A DNA stretch of 64,000 nucleotides from Adineta ricciae (Eukaryota; Rotifera; Eurotatoria; Adinetida; Adinetidae), in contig CAJNOJ010000231.1 in assembly GCA_905250025.1 (NCBI GenBank), positions 62,001 through 126,000 on the forward strand, written 5' to 3'. The position numbers and the translations under genes are program-made. The notes beneath the pieces are model-generated. The model was not told where the DNA came from and did no database searches. It saw nothing but the letters and a program-made list of their open reading frames with translations. Position 1 is the stretch's first letter. Every line of letters begins with the position of its first letter. This document shows positions 35,857 through 49,396 of the stretch, piece by piece.

Positions 35857-36909
35857 TCATATATTGATAGTAAAATTAGCAGTATAGTTCATGTAGCGTA
35901 TGGAATCGTTGGGATCGAAAGATAACGGTGCCCAATAGGTAAAATCATGTCCTTTAGCACCATCCGGAGAACTTTGCCATTTGTTTCCTTGCCAAATATA
36001 TCCGTAACTATCCGTCCCAGAAATTTTATATGGAAGAATGTTATACAGTTGAGCATGACCGTCATTTCCTAGGTTATTCATTGTGTCGAACGGACCGAGA
36101 GGAGACAGAGAACTATAGACAGTAACAGAAGATCCTTCTGAACAATAACAACAACACTGGCCGAAGACAGCATAGTAAACACCATTACGTTTGAACATAG
36201 CTCCACCTTCAACGAACGTTTGACCAAAGAAACCACTGTTAAATTCTTTTCCTAGTGAACTAAGATAATCATCTGAAAGCTTCTCAACCGACATTAGATG
36301 ATCTGGTTTATATACAGATGCGTCGATATGTGCATTGTATATAATATAAGCGTCACCATTGGTATCCTGAAAAAGATTTAGATCACCTGTGTTTTCCCAT
36401 GCTAAAGTAGTGACTTTGTCAGTTACAAGTTGAAAAGGACCTTGCGATGTATCGGCTATGGCTACAGCACACTGTGACTGAGAGACACCTGTGCCACTTG
36501 CAGGAAGAAAGTTAAACCACATGACCCATTTGTTTGTTTTTCGATTTGGTAAAACGCGAGGACCGAACATAATACCGGGCGTTTTCATGGACGACATTTG
36601 AAAAACATAGCCACGAAATGTCCACACGGAAAGATCTGGCGAGGTATATAAACTAACGTTATGATTGAGTTGAAATCCACAACCACCTACATGCCAAACG
36701 GTGCATCCTGATGGTCCTGGCGGTTCTTTACATAGACCATAACTTGCACCATAGTAATAATAAAGACCTGCGTAAAGGAAAACATTGCCATCGTGCGCAT
36801 CAAGAATTGATCCATTTGTATCTCGACGAGGAATGACATTGCTAATCGTTACGTTACGACAAGCAATGCCACTAAATATTGTTATCAACAAAACGATAAA
36901 CAACGCCAT
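35857..36909 (-). CDS. Secreted glycoside hydrolase family 43-like enzyme, copy alpha
   Basis: Single exon, 350 aa, with signal peptide MALFIVLLITIFSGIAC. GH43-type five-bladed propeller features: DAHDGNVFLYAGLYYYYG near residue 36 (candidate base Asp), SPDLSVWTFRG, a central GDLNLFQDTNGDAYIIY with an Asp, and FVEGGAMFKRNGVYYAVFG near 235 (candidate acid Glu). It ends with YIWQGNKWQSSPDGAKGHDF, resembling the exo-beta-1,3-galactanase branch. It would trim arabinose, xylose or galactose from plant, algal or microbial polysaccharides outside the cell. Being intronless and of a mainly bacterial/fungal family, it is a candidate acquired gene. A truncated second copy is at 43456-44165. Confidence 0.82.
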   Translation of the reverse strand: MALFIVLLITIFSGIACRNVTISNVIPRRDTNGSILDAHDGNVFLYAGLYYYYGASYGLCKEPPGPSGCTVWHVGGCGFQLNHNVSLYTSPDLSVWTFRGYVFQMSSMKTPGIMFGPRVLPNRKTNKWVMWFNFLPASGTGVSQSQCAVAIADTSQGPFQLVTDKVTTLAWENTGDLNLFQDTNGDAYIIYNAHIDASVYKPDHLMSVEKLSDDYLSSLGKEFNSGFFGQTFVEGGAMFKRNGVYYAVFGQCCCYCSEGSSVTVYSSLSPLGPFDTMNNLGNDGHAQLYNILPYKISGTDSYGYIWQGNKWQSSPDGAKGHDFTYWAPLSFDPNDSIRYMNYTANFTINI

Positions 36910-38791
36910 ACTGTTCGCTCTGTCGTGTCTCTTTTTTATTTATTTTTTCTCTCAATCGTTTCATTGTGTATCTCAGCAGCGCTATACTTATCAAACCAAG
37001 TAAACACACCTTTTTTTATCTCTCAACAATTGCATAAGGTTTTGCACGGCTTCGACTATTTCATAACACAAATTGAAAAATCAATTCAATGAAGTAAAAA
37101 AGAGACTTTTAACGATAAAAATCATGTCTTCCGACAAAGAGCGCTGTAAGCATGAGTCAGAGCACACAGTTTCATATATAATTCTCACGCTTGACGAGAA
37201 AAATGAAGACGTTAATTGTAGAAAAGACCCTCATTTACACGATTGGATATCCGAGTAAGGCTATCCTATTTGATAGTATGCGTTATATTGAAATCTATCC
37301 TCGTTCTGAACTGAATGATGATTACATCAGAATTTTCTACTGGTTTCGTAAGACTTCTCGTTCACTTTGAGTATTCGTTGATTGTATATGTGCGCGTTCG
37401 TCCTGCTATAATATTGCAATTTTATTATTGAAGAAGCTTTTGTTATTCTTTATCCAGTTTTTCAGAATTATTACCAACGAAATAATGAAGAAATCTTTTT
37501 GTCAAGCGGTTCACTCACCGCTTATATTCGATCAAAGAACGATGCTAGTCAAAAGAGAAATCCAGAGCTTTGCCTACGAAACCCGATTGCGAAAAGACGA
37601 ATGTTCAGCCACATCATTACAATTAGTTTATTGTGTCAGGAGAAGAAAGAGAATCGTAAACACGAGACGATCTACAAGGATAGAAAGAACCACTAGAGAA
37701 AGAACGAAACTGGATGATCACATTTTATTGAAACCAGAGAAGTCTTATGGTAATTAGCTCGGATCCGAGGCAGTCATTCGTCATATGTGGTCCCCATGAT
37801 AAGATTAGCACGACCGTAGACTGTGGTGTGAAATGATAACGAAGAACCGAAACTACTTCACTCAGAACGACCTGATCGATGAAGGTTGTTCCCGTATTAT
37901 CTACAGATATCTTTGTCGACTCACAGAAGTTCATTTCATCAATTCTCCGAGTAGAGCACAGTATGTTTTTACTACATCATTACATTGCCCTAATCGAGAA
38001 ACAGACCAAACCTTGATGGACGAATCATTATATCTACTCGCTGAAACGTATACTGGTTGAGTATCATTGAATATAAAGGATTCGTTCACATCATCGAATG
38101 ACCAAATACGTTCTGGGCCCCAATCAATCATCGATGGGTCGACTGTATGGTCTCATACCATGGTGAATGCCAATTTAATTTAAAATGTGTAATTATTTCT
38201 GAATTACAGAAATGATTAAAGAGAAAAATAACGAAATAAGGACTCACAATGTTGTCTGCACTATAAGGTGCTCCTGGTTGAAGTGGTATCGATTAAAAGG
38301 CATCTTTGTTCGATGCGACCCTGACAGCAATTAAGAAGTATCTATATCGAACGTCTTACATGTTGAGAAATTGTGGCAGATAGAAATATCGTGATACTTC
38401 AAATTGCTTCGCGCCTAGCTCTCACTTTTCCTGTCATGCATTGCATAAAACGACAGTTTCGGTTATATATTTCTTTGTACAAATCGACTACCCGTGACAA
38501 TTATCCATCAGATGTTCTGGAATTTATTTCGATGTTTCAAACGGACGAGTCGGCGCAGTTAAGGCAGCAAGTGTGCTACTATGTACACGCATACAACTCA
38601 GAGAGATGCATCGTTTTAGTCATGTCCTTCTTTACGTCATCATCAACCGACCATTATCAGATATTTGGAACATTTATTGGGTTTTCTCTCGATGCTGATG
38701 TCTGTGATAACATTTCAGTTTAAAAATTTATTTAAAACAGAGGTTGTGAATATCGTCAGTTGTAAACCAAGAACTGATAGACATTAAAATA
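36910..38791. other. Spacer with a decayed coding stretch, copy alpha
   Basis: Pairs with 44166-45849. On the minus strand 38131-37931 reads IDWGPERIWSFDDVNESF and further to SVSRLGQCNDVV, then 37934-37725 reads TGTTFIDQVVLSEVVSVL. These look like old protein-coding pieces of unknown family. The beta counterpart is more deleted, which supports decay without constraint. Confidence 0.35.
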
Positions 38792-40020
38792 TTAAAAATT
38801 AAAAGTATTCATTTTGACCAAATCAATGCAAAACAGTCCTATATGAAAAATAAGTAAAACTAGTTTCAAACTAATCGATGTGATCAGTTTTGGTGATAGC
38901 GATGACGTGGGAGCTGTTAGACATCCATAGTATCGTTGTACTTCAGCAATGTCGATCGAACTCATGCCGACTCGTTGTCCTAACGTTGACGTGATATTTC
39001 TTTTTGCTATGATAGTTGGTTGCCCGTTCGATGTAAATGCATTTCCTGCGTAATGCATCACTGATCCATAGTCATACGGTAATCCAAGCGAATCAATGTC
39101 GTCCACACTATACTTCGCAAAATTGAATTCCGTGCCTGTGAATACATAAAGATTTGCCATTAAACAGAAGTTTTTTTCATGATTATTTACCATTGATAAT
39201 GTTTTCCCATTGAATAGAAACATAGTCGTCTCGATCCGGGCGAGATTGTTCATGGAAAAATCCTAGAAGAATCAATAGAAAAGATTGATCTAATCCAAAC
39301 GAGCATGTTCATGTCTACCTAGGATATGAAGCAGTTCATGTTGAATAATTCCTGTTATCATACATGTGTATGGCGGTGCATACATTAACGTTAAAGTACG
39401 ATTTAACGTAAAGTTTTGTAGATAACCAACCTAGAGGAAAATTAAGAATATTTTAACGCTTATTATTGTTGAAAAAAATCGATTACGTGAGCTGAGCAAC
39501 CAGTGCCATTTTTAATTGTGATGAATATGGGATCGGTATTGGTTTTGGGTCGAAATTGAATACACATACGATCGTTAACTTTCGTCAAATTCTCCATTCG
39601 TCGCATCGCGTCAAGTATCAATGCAGAATGGTTTGATACTAAACAGAAATAAGTGAGAAGATGACAATGATGCTATTCCATTAAATACAAATGGATGACG
39701 TCATATCGTAAGGAATAACACCACTGGGCCAATGTTGCCATGTGGGTCGACTGGCTGCGCCCTTTGTTGCTGCATCTTCAGGAAAAACCATATCACCTTG
39801 GTAATGTCCACCTGAAACACAAGATCAGTAGAAAAATTTCTAATCTAAAAATAATTTACCCATCTGTTCTGGATTAACGGGATGTTTTTTCTATCGGAAT
39901 AGATATTCTGTCCATTTTTAATACAATATCGATAGATACTCTTACTTCAACTGTCGGCACTGCATCCAGCGAATTGGGATAAAACGTAGTGAGTATGATG
40001 AAGGCGACCAACCACTTCAT
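38792..40020 (-). CDS. Astacin-family zinc metalloprotease, copy alpha
   Basis: Multi-exon gene starting at 40020 with signal peptide [20 protein letters not shown]. Next come a short pro-part ([18 protein letters not shown]), the mature N-terminus ([16 protein letters not shown]), NGTGCSAH, the zinc motif in [24 protein letters not shown], and the Met-turn GSVMHYAGN. It ends RYYGC with a hydrophobic tail ([19 protein letters not shown]). These are all the expected M12A landmarks. Astacins cut extracellular proteins or digest food; the tail could anchor the enzyme to the membrane. Introns are about 50-60 nt. The beta copy is at 45850-47060. Confidence 0.88.
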
Positions 40021-40360
40021 TGTTGAGAGAGAAAATACAAAATAAAACCAAACTTTTCGAAAGCATCTGTTCTTATACGAGCTCGAAAAAGTTCTTTAAA
40101 CGTTTTATGCATGTCATAGAACACTTGATCCGATCGCATCTTTTCACCATGTCATTAAATCTACAGGTAGCTTTTACAACATCCAGCCGTCATATCATCG
40201 TTATCCATGATCAATAAAAATCGTATCCATGTCATCTTGTACAGAGAATCCACTCTGCTCGAAAATTTAGCTTGAATTCCTGTGTGATTAATCCTTGAAA
40301 AACAATTTATTTAAATATGACTTCTACTATTTGACAACAACAATATAAAAAAACATAGAA

Positions 40361-42125
40361 TCATTTCCATTTTATGTAAATCTCGTTCTTGGCTTTCTCG
40401 ATGATATAACCATCAAGTAACTTATGTTCATCGATCATTTTTGTTAAGTTTTCAATGACATTCTGTTCGAACTTTTCGAGTGTAAACGACAGAGTTCGAA
40501 GAGAATTGTCTATTTTCGGTTTAATATCCGTTAAAATCAGTCCAACCATCGATTCTGCATGCCGATAATCATTACATTTGACTTGAAGATGACCAATACG
40601 AGAAGATATAAGTATTAAAAAGAACAGATCGACCATTTGTTCCATTTTACGAAGAAAAATTTTCTCCAGACATTTCGTATGAAACATAAGACTTATCAGT
40701 CGAAGTTCGTCCTCTGATATATAAGATTGGTCAGAGAAATACAATGTTAATAATGTTAATGTCTTAACATCCGGTAAGAGAATGAGAATTTCATTCAATT
40801 TTTCCAAGGTGACCATCGATGAAAACTCTAAGTGATGAATTTGCGTGACAGTTAAGGCATGATGAATGTATTCAATAATGGTAATCGTTTTTGTCCAATA
40901 TTCAGGGGATGAGTTCGCTACCTTGAACTTGACAGATTTTGATAAGTCGACCGATTTTGCAGCATAGTCATACCATTTTGGTCTAGACAAACACAAAATA
41001 CAGATGATAATGCGAGGAAAGTTTCATTTTTACTTACCGGTATGGTTGAATCGAATAGATCAAATCTGTACAATCGTTCTCTACTTTGAATACCCATTGT
41101 CGTTCGAGCCAAAAGGCTGAACTAAATTGATTTTGATCTCCTAAATACATCGGTGTGTCATAGTTTTCGGAGAAATACACATAGTATTTAAAATAGAATT
41201 TCTCCAATTGAGGTAAGTTTTCCTGGAGAAAATATTCCCATCGATATGCGTCGAGATAGAGTATGTCATCGTGATGAATATCCAATGATAAAGAGTTTAA
41301 TTGTCTTGACGGTAGTTTCTTGATGAAAATTTCGAACTCATCATAGGACATTTGATAAATCTCAATCGAGACTGTTCTTAAACTGGTTAATTTCATTGCT
41401 TCGATTGCTTTCAAATCTACATCCTTAGTGATCGGATTCCATAACTTCAAATGTCGAACTTTGGGTGTGTATGATAAGACGGTAAAAAGATCCTTGGCAC
41501 AACAAGGATGATCCATATTCAAATATTCGATTGATGTAAACTGCTGCGCAGTTGGTATTGCCAATGGAATAGTGATATTGAAATCGTTGGAATCAGCTGC
41601 TCTGTATTTGAGATACTTCAATTTGGGTAAATTAAGTATCAATTGATAGATTTCGGCTTGATTTCCTATTTCAGTCGAAAGGTCGACCGTTAGTGCGATA
41701 AAACGTGGTAACGAAGACAAATGATAAAGAAGTGGTAGTAAAGATTCTAATTCGATTGAATAAAGAGCCAATGATTGAAGATGTTGAAATGATTGATCAA
41801 AATTGATTGTCAGAGCGATCAGTTGCGTATTTTCGAGGCTCGAGGAATGAATCGACACAATTTGATGCTGATGATAACAAAGAATATCGGTATAATTGTC
41901 GAGAAAGATTCTCTTTGCTCGATCATCGATATCATTGTCATTTAAATTCAATCGTGTTAAAGGCGAACTGAGAAGTGATTGAAAACGATTGTTAAGATTT
42001 GAAAATGCATGGAAAATGACGTATCCTTCAAGATAGTCGAAGATTTCACAAAAAATTTCGTCAGATAAATCTTCGATCATGGTTATCGACATCACTGAAT
42101 GTGTATAAAATGTTATCGAAATCAA
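40361..42125 (-). CDS. F-box/LRR-like protein, copy alpha (569 aa)
   Basis: Two exons, 42125-41038 and 40982-40361, give 570 codons including stop. The N-terminal F-box (IEDLSDEIFCEIFDYLEGY.. HAFSNLNNRFQSLL) is at about 15-55; the start could also be the ATG 33 bases later (MSITMIEDL). Repeated leucine-rich segments follow (HLQSLALYSIELESLLPLL, HLKLWNPIT, TLTLLTLYFS), as in F-box/LRR substrate adaptors of SCF ubiquitin ligases. Cytosolic. It belongs to an expanded family in bdelloids. The paralogue or allele at 47398-49163 is nearly identical with the same splice sites. Confidence 0.75.
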
Positions 42126-42358
42126 TTGTTATTTTCTGCATAGACCGCCGATTCTATTTAGACTATACCAAAACGCGTCCACACATGTATTGCACTCTAT
42201 GAATATTCTATTTCGTCTGAATTCTCTTGCGTTCTGTACAAACTCTTTACATGTAGTCAAACATATTTGGATCTAGTCTGGATTAACATTGTATAATATT
42301 TATCTTTCAACAAGATGGCGGTAGAAATATAGAGAAAAGGAAAAGTAAAACTGTTCAG

Positions 42359-43454
42359 TTATTGTTCCTTGCGCAGTCGTTCCACTAAATCTTCGTAGAG
42401 TTTTATTTTCGATAAGTCCGAACTAAAAGCTAAACGAGCAATAACAAGGGACCGTTCAGCATTGCTAATAGCTGCAGAAAGATTTTTAAGATCTTCATAC
42501 GCTCTGGCTGTGTTGTAGTACATGATAGCCATTGACTGATGGTTGGGCGAGGGCAACGTTTCTTGAATTCTGAGTGATTTTTCATACCATTCAATAGCTG
42601 ATGTTTTATCTTCCATTGATGAGTAGATTGAAGCAATGCCGCTATAGAGTGGGACTAACAATGGATCGTTCGAAGAGAGCTTCTTCTCTCGAATGGCAAC
42701 TGCTTTTTTGTAGTATTTGAGAGCCTGTTGTCGATCTTCGATAGCATTGTATGCAACAGCAAGATTGTTGTAGTTAGTCGCTAGATTAAGTTCATCTCTT
42801 GAAGGTGATCTTTCACGAATCGTAGCTGCCTCTGCATAAAAAGATATTGCACTGGTATAATCCTCCATGTCAAAATATACCGAAGCGATATTGTTGTAAG
42901 TTGATGCTAGCGTCAAATCATCGGACGGCAGACTCTGTTTACGAATAGCCAGTGCTTTCTGGTGATAATGTAAAGCATTAGATTTATCGTCTATAGACGT
43001 GTAAACGTTGCCGATATTGTTATAATTAGTGGCCAAGTCGAGATTAGCAGTCGCAGAAGAACTTTCACTAATAGCAATAGATTTCTTATAGAATTGAATC
43101 GCTTTTGTGTATTGTTTTAATAAATTATATTGTGCTGCAATGCTAGTACAGTTTGTAGCTAATACTAAATCGTTTACAGGAAGGAGCTTTTCTCGAATAT
43201 TTAATGCTTTCTCGTAATATTGAAGAGCATTTGACGCATCGTTCATCCAACTATAAGCAACTGCTGTATTATTATAGTTGGTTGCCAGTTCGGCCTCATC
43301 TCGCGATGCGCTGCCTTCTCGTATTGTTGCTGCCTTCTTGTAGAATAAAACAGCATTCGAATAGTCCTTCATATCGAAATATACAGAGGCAATACTGTTG
43401 TTGGTTGATGCAAGTGTTGGATCATCAGACGATAGTTGTCGTTCTCGAATAGTC
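42359..43454 (-). CDS. ART-TPR protein, C-terminal TPR tail (probably of copy A)
   Basis: About eight TPRs of 42 residues (TNYNNLAVAYNAIEDRQQALKYYKKAVAIREKKL type), ending at 42359 with LYEDLVERLRKEQ. It matches the tail of 49397-52213 but has fewer repeats. It is cut by the N at 43455, where the reading frame runs on by chance into antisense GH43 sequence. By position in the series GH43 - astacin - F-box - TPR it should be the end of the ART-TPR gene whose beginning is 52215-55261; about 200 nt would be missing between them. Confidence 0.8.
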
Positions 43455-43455
43455 N
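43455..43455. other. Assembly gap (N)
   Basis: Joins the middle of a TPR array to the middle of a GH43 gene; both genes are broken at this point, so the join is not a real junction. Confidence 0.85.
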
Positions 43456-44165
43456 GCTCCACCTTCAACGAACGTTTGGCCAAAGAATCCACTATTGAAT
43501 TCTTTTCCGAGTGAACTAAGATAATCATCCGTAAGTTTTTCGATCGACATCAGATGATCTGGTTTATATACCGATGCGTCGATATGTGCATTGTATATAA
43601 TATAAGCGTCACCATTGGTATCCTGAAAAAGATTTAGATCACCTGTATTTTCCCATGCCAAAGTGGTGACTTTGTCAGTTACAAGTTGAAAAGGACCTTG
43701 CGATGTATCGGCTATGGCTACAGCACACTGTGACTGCGAGACCCCTGTGCCACTTGCAGGAAGAAAGTTAAACCACATGACCCATTTGTTTGTTTTTCGA
43801 TTTGGTAAAACGCGAGGACCGAACATAATACCGGGCGTTTTCATGGACGACATTTGAAAAACATAGCCACGAAATGTCCACACGGAAAGATCTGGCGAGG
43901 TATATAGGCTAACGTTATGATTGAGTTGAAATCCACATCCACCGACATGCCAAACAGTGCATCCTGATGGTCCTGGCGGTTCTTTACATAGACCATAACT
44001 TGCACCATAGTAATAATAAAGACCAGCGTAAAGGAAAACATTGCCATCGTGCGCATCAAGAATTGATTCATTTGTATCTCGACGAGGAATAACATTGCTA
44101 ATCGTTACGTTACGACAAGCAATGCCATTAAATATTGTAATCAACAAAACGATAAACAACACCAT
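43456..44165 (-). CDS. Glycoside hydrolase 43-like, copy beta (5' part only)
   Basis: First 236 codons of the second GH43 copy (MVLFIVLLITIFNGIAC...), nearly identical to 36909-36200 and ending in FVEGG at the gap, just at the candidate catalytic Glu. The C-terminal third is not in the window. Truncation is due to the assembly gap, not visible mutation. Confidence 0.82.
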
Positions 44166-45849
44166 ACTGTTCGTTCTGTCGTGTCTCTTTTTTATTTATT
44201 TTTTCTCTCAATCGTTTCATCGTGTATCTCAGCAGCGCTATACTTATCAAACCAAGTAAACACACCTTTTTTTTTTATCTTTCAACAATTGCATAAGGTT
44301 TTGCACGGCTTCGACTATTTACTAACAGAAATTGAAAAGTCAATTCAATGAAGAAACCAAGAGACTTTTAACGACGAAAATCATGTCTTCCGACAAGGAA
44401 AGCTCTAAGCATCAGTCAGAGCACACAGTTTCATATATAATTCTCTACTGGTTTCGTAAGACTTCTCGTTCACGTTGAGTATTCGTTGATTGTATATGTA
44501 CGTGTTTGTTCTGCCATAATATGGCAACTATTATTGAAGAAGTTTTTGTTATTCTCTATATCTAGTTTTTCTTGGTTGACAAAATTATGCGAATGTTTCC
44601 AGAATTAGTATTAATGAAATAATAACGAAGTCTTTTTATCAAGCGATTCACTCATCGCTTATGTTCGATCAAAGAACGATGATAGTCAAAAGAGAAATCT
44701 AGAGCTTTGCCTACGAAACCGGATTGCGAAAAAATGCATGTTCAGCCACATCATTACAATTAGTTTCTTGTGTTAGGAGAAGAAAAAGAATCGTAAAGAC
44801 GAGACGATTTACAAGGGTACAAAAGGATCACTAGAGAAAGAACGGAATAGGATGATCATATTTGGTTGAAACTAGGAAAGTCTTATGCTAATAAGCTCGG
44901 ATCCGAGACAGTCATTCGTCATATGTAAGTCCTTGTGAAATGATAACCAAGAACCGAAACGACCTGATCGGTGAAGGTAGTTCCCGTATTATCTACAGAA
45001 ATCTTTGTCGACTCATAGTAGTGCGTTTTTGCTACATCATTAAATCGCCATAATGGAGAAATATAGACCAAATATCGATGGATGAATGATTGTATCTGCT
45101 CGCTGAAATATATGCTGCTTGAGTATCATTGAGTATAAATATCGAAATATCGATCAAAGGAAGGACATCTTTGTTCGATGCGACTCCGAGAGCATCAATA
45201 GACCACTAGTAATACCCATGTGCCATTACGAGATCTTCTAATTGCTTCAATTGTCAGCGTGGTCTCAGGATGCTCGTGCTTGTGTCAGGTATGGAAATGC
45301 CACGATATAGTGACCTAAAGAGAGTACCCGATAGCAATTAAGAAGTATCTATGTCGAACGTCTCACATGTTGAAAAATTGTGGCAGATAGAAAGATCTCG
45401 ATACATCAAATTGCTTCGTGTATTTGCATAAAACGACGGTTTCGGTTATATATTTCTTTGTAAAAAAAACGGCTATACGTGACAATTATCCATCAGATAT
45501 TCTAGAATTTATTTCGATGCGTCAAACGGACGAATCGGCAAGTTGAGCCAGTGAGTATGCTACTACGTACACGCAAACAGCCCAGAGAGATGCATCGAAT
45601 TGTTCTATTTGCTACGATATCATCTATACTTGTGGCTTGCCATATGCATCATTTTCAATCATGTTCTTCTTTATATAACCACCAACCTATCATTATCGGA
45701 TATCTTGAACATTTATTGGGTTTGCGCGCTCGGTGCTGATGTCTTCGACAACATTTCAGTTTACAAATTCATTCAAAATAAAGGTTGTGAATGTCGTCAG
45801 TTGTAAATCAAGAACTGATAGACATCAGAATATTAAGAGTCAAATGTAT
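44166..45849. other. Spacer with decayed coding stretch, copy beta
   Basis: Pairs with 36910-38791 but carries several deletions (for instance around 44440 and 45100-45180). No intact gene. Confidence 0.35.
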
Positions 45850-47060
45850 TTATTTGACAAAATCAACACAAGACAGTCCTATATGAAAAATAAGTAAAAC
45901 TAGTTTCAAACTAATCGATGTGATCGATTTTGGTGATAGCGATGGCGTGGGAGCTGTTAGACATCCATAGTATCGTTGTACTTCAGCAATGTCGATTGAA
46001 CTCATGCCGACTCGTTGTCCTAACGTTGACGTGACATTTCTTTTTGGTATGATAGTTGGCTGCCCGTTCGATGTAAATGCATTTCCGTCGTAATGCATCA
46101 CTGATCCGTAGTCATACGGTAATCCAAGCGAATCAATGTCGCCCTCACTATACTTCGCAAAATTAAATTCCGTACCTGCGAATACATAAAAATTTTCCAT
46201 TAAACAGAACCTTTTTTTCATGATTACGTACCATTGATAATGTTTTCCCATTGAATAGAAACATAGTCGTCTCGATCGGGACGAGATTGTTCATGGAAAA
46301 ATCCTAGAAGAATCAACAGAAAAGATTGATCTTATCCCAACAAGCATGTTTATGTCTACCCAGGATATGAAGCAGTTCATGTTGAATAATTCCTGTTATC
46401 ATACATGTATATGGCGGTGCATACATTAACGTTAAAGTACGATTTAACGTAAAGTTTTGTAGATAACCAACCTAGAGAAAAGTTAAGAATATTTTAACGT
46501 CTTTTATTGTTGAAAAAATCGATTACGTGAGCTGAACAACCAGTGCCATTTTTAATTGTGATGAATATGGGATCGGCATTGGTTTTGGGTCGAAATTGAA
46601 TACACATCCGATCGTTAACTTTCGTCAAATTCTCCATTCGCCGCATCGCGTCAAGTATCAACGCAGAATGATTTGATACTAAACAGAAATAGGTGAGAAG
46701 ATGACAATGATGCTGTTCCATTAAATACAAATAGATGACGTCATATCGTAAGGAATAACACCACTGGGCCAACGTTGCCATGTGGGTCGACTGGCTGCTC
46801 CCTTTGTCGCTGCGTCTTCAGGAAAAACCATATCACCTTGGTAATGTCCACCTGAAAGGCAAGATCAGTAGAAAAATTTCTAATCCAAAAATAATTTACC
46901 CATCTGTTCTGGATTAACGGGATGTTTTTTCTATCGGAATAGATATTCTATCCATTTTCAATACAATATCGAAAGGTACTCTTACTTGTACTGTCGGCAC
47001 TGCATTCAGCGAGTTGTGATAAAACGTAGTGAGTATGATGAAGGTAACCAACCACTTCAT
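45850..47060 (-). CDS. Astacin-family zinc metalloprotease, copy beta
   Basis: Start at 47060; same exon plan as 38792-40020. Retains the QHELLHILG segment followed by [14 protein letters not shown], the Met-turn GSVMHYDGN and the hydrophobic tail. Substitutions are scattered (AGNAF to DGNAF, SVDDID to SEGDID). I see no stop in the exons. The signal peptide remains although the start exon differs slightly. Confidence 0.87.
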
Positions 47061-47397
47061 TGTTGAGAGAGAAAATACAAAATAAAACCAAACTGTTCGA
47101 TAGCATCTGTCCTTATAAGAGCTCGATAAAGTCCTTTAAACGTTTTATATATGTCATAGAACACTTGATCCGATCACATCTTTCACCATGTCATTATATC
47201 TACAGGTAGCTTTTACAACATCCAACCATCATATCATCGTTATCCATGATCAATAAAAATCGTATTTATGTCATCTTGCACTGAGAACCTACTCTGCTCG
47301 AAAATCTAACATGAATTCCTTCATGATTAATCCTTGAAAAACAATTTATTTAAATATGATTTCTACTATTCGACAACAACAATATAAAAAAATAGAA

Positions 47398-49163
47398 TCA
47401 TTTCCATTTTATGTAAATCTCGTTCCTGGCTTTCTCGATGATATAATTATCAAGTAACGTACGTTCATCGATCATTTTTGTTAATTTTTCAATGACATTC
47501 TGTTCGAACTTTTCGAGTGTAAACGACAGAGTTCGAAGAGAATTGTCCACTTTCGGTTTAATATCCATTAAAATCAGTCCAACCATCGATTCTGCATGCC
47601 GATAATCAATACACTTGACTTGAAGATGACCGATACGAGAAGATATAAGTATTAAAAAGAACAGATCGACCATTTGTTCCATTTTACGAAGAAAAATTTT
47701 CTCCAGACGTTTCGTATGAAACATAAGACTTATCAGTCGAAGTTCGTCCTCTGATATATACGATTGGTCAGAGAAATACAATGTTAATAATGTTAATGTC
47801 TTAACATCCGGTAAGAGAATGAGAATTTCATTTAATTTTTCCAAGGTGACCATCGATGAGAACTCTAAGTGATGAATTTGTGTCACAGTTAAGGCATGGT
47901 GAATGTATTCAATAATGGTAATCGTTTTTGTCCAATATTCAGGGGATGAGTTCGCTACCTTGAACTTGACAGATTTCGATAAATCGACCGATTTTGCACC
48001 ATAGTCATACCATTTTGGTCTGGACGAACAGAAAATACAGATGATAATGCGAGGAAAGTTTCAATTTTTACTTACCGGTATGGTTGAATGGAATAGATCA
48101 AATCTGTACAATCGTTTTCTACTTTGAATACCCATTGTCGTTCGAGCCAAAAGGCTGAACTAAATTGATTTTGATCTCCTAAATACATCGGTGTGTCGTA
48201 GTTTTCGGAGAAATACACATAGTATTTAAAATAGAATTTTTCCAATTGAGGTAAGTTTTCCTGTAGAAAATATTCCCATCGATATGCGTCGAGATAGAGT
48301 ATGTCATCGTGATGAATATCCAATGATAATGAGTTTAATTGTCTTGACGGTAGTTTCTTGATGAAAATTTCGAACTCATCATAGGACATTTGATAAATCT
48401 CAATCGAGACTGTTCTTAAATTGGCTAATCTCATTGCTTCGATTGCTTTCAAATCCACATCTTTAGTGATCGGATTCCACAACTTCAAATGCCGAACTTT
48501 GGGTGTGTATGATAAGACGGTAAAAAGATCCTTGGCACAACAAGGATGATCCATATTCAAATATTCGATTGATGTAAACTGTGGCGCAGTTGGTATTGCC
48601 AATGGAATAGTGATATTGAAATCGTTGGAATCAGCTGCTCTGTACTTGAGATACTTCAATTTGCGTAAATTAAGCATCAATTGATAGATTTCGGCTTGAT
48701 TTCCTATTTCAGTCGAAAGGTCGACCGTTAGTGCGATAAAACGTGGTAATGAAGACAAATGATAAAGAAGTGGTAGTAAAGATTCTAATTCGATTGAATA
48801 AAGAGCCAATGATTGGAGATGTTGAAATGATTGATCAAAATTGATTGTCAGAGCGATCAGTTGCGTATTTTCGAGGCTCGAGGAATGAATCGACACAATT
48901 TGATGCTGATGATAACAAAGAATATCGCTATAATTGTCGAGAAAGATTCTCTTTGCTCGATCATCGATATCATTGTCATTTAAATTCAATCGTGTTAATG
49001 GTGAACTGAGAAGTGATTGAAAACGATTGTTAAGATTTGAAAATGCATGAAAAATAATGTATCCTTCAAGATAGTCGAAGATTTCACAAAAAATTTCGTC
49101 AGATAAATCTTCGATCGTGGTTATCGACATCACTGAATGTGTATAAAATGTTATCGAAATCAA
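47398..49163 (-). CDS. F-box/LRR-like protein, copy beta (569 aa)
   Basis: Exons 49163-48076 and 48019-47398, the same lengths (1088 and 622 nt) as the alpha gene. F-box and leucine-rich segments are kept; substitutions are few (TMIEDL to TTIEDL, LPKLKY to LRKLKY, HKLLDGY to RTLLDNY). Equal exon lengths and conserved frame imply both copies are functional. Confidence 0.75.
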
Positions 49164-49396
49164 TTGTTATTTTCTGCATAGACGGCCGATTCTATTTAGA
49201 CTATACCAAAACGCGTCCACAGATGTACTGCACTCTATGAATATTCTATCTCGTCTGAATTCTCTTGCGTTCTGTACAAACTCTTTATATGTAGTCAAAC
49301 ATATTTGGATCTAGTCTGGATTAACATTGTATAATATTTATCTTTCAACAAGATGGCGGTAGAAATATCGAAAAAAGGAAAAGTGGAACAGTTCAG

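Noticed and set aside
42359-43528. TPR protein starting at 43528
   Set aside because: Its first 24 codons are antisense GH43 sequence joined by the N at 43455.
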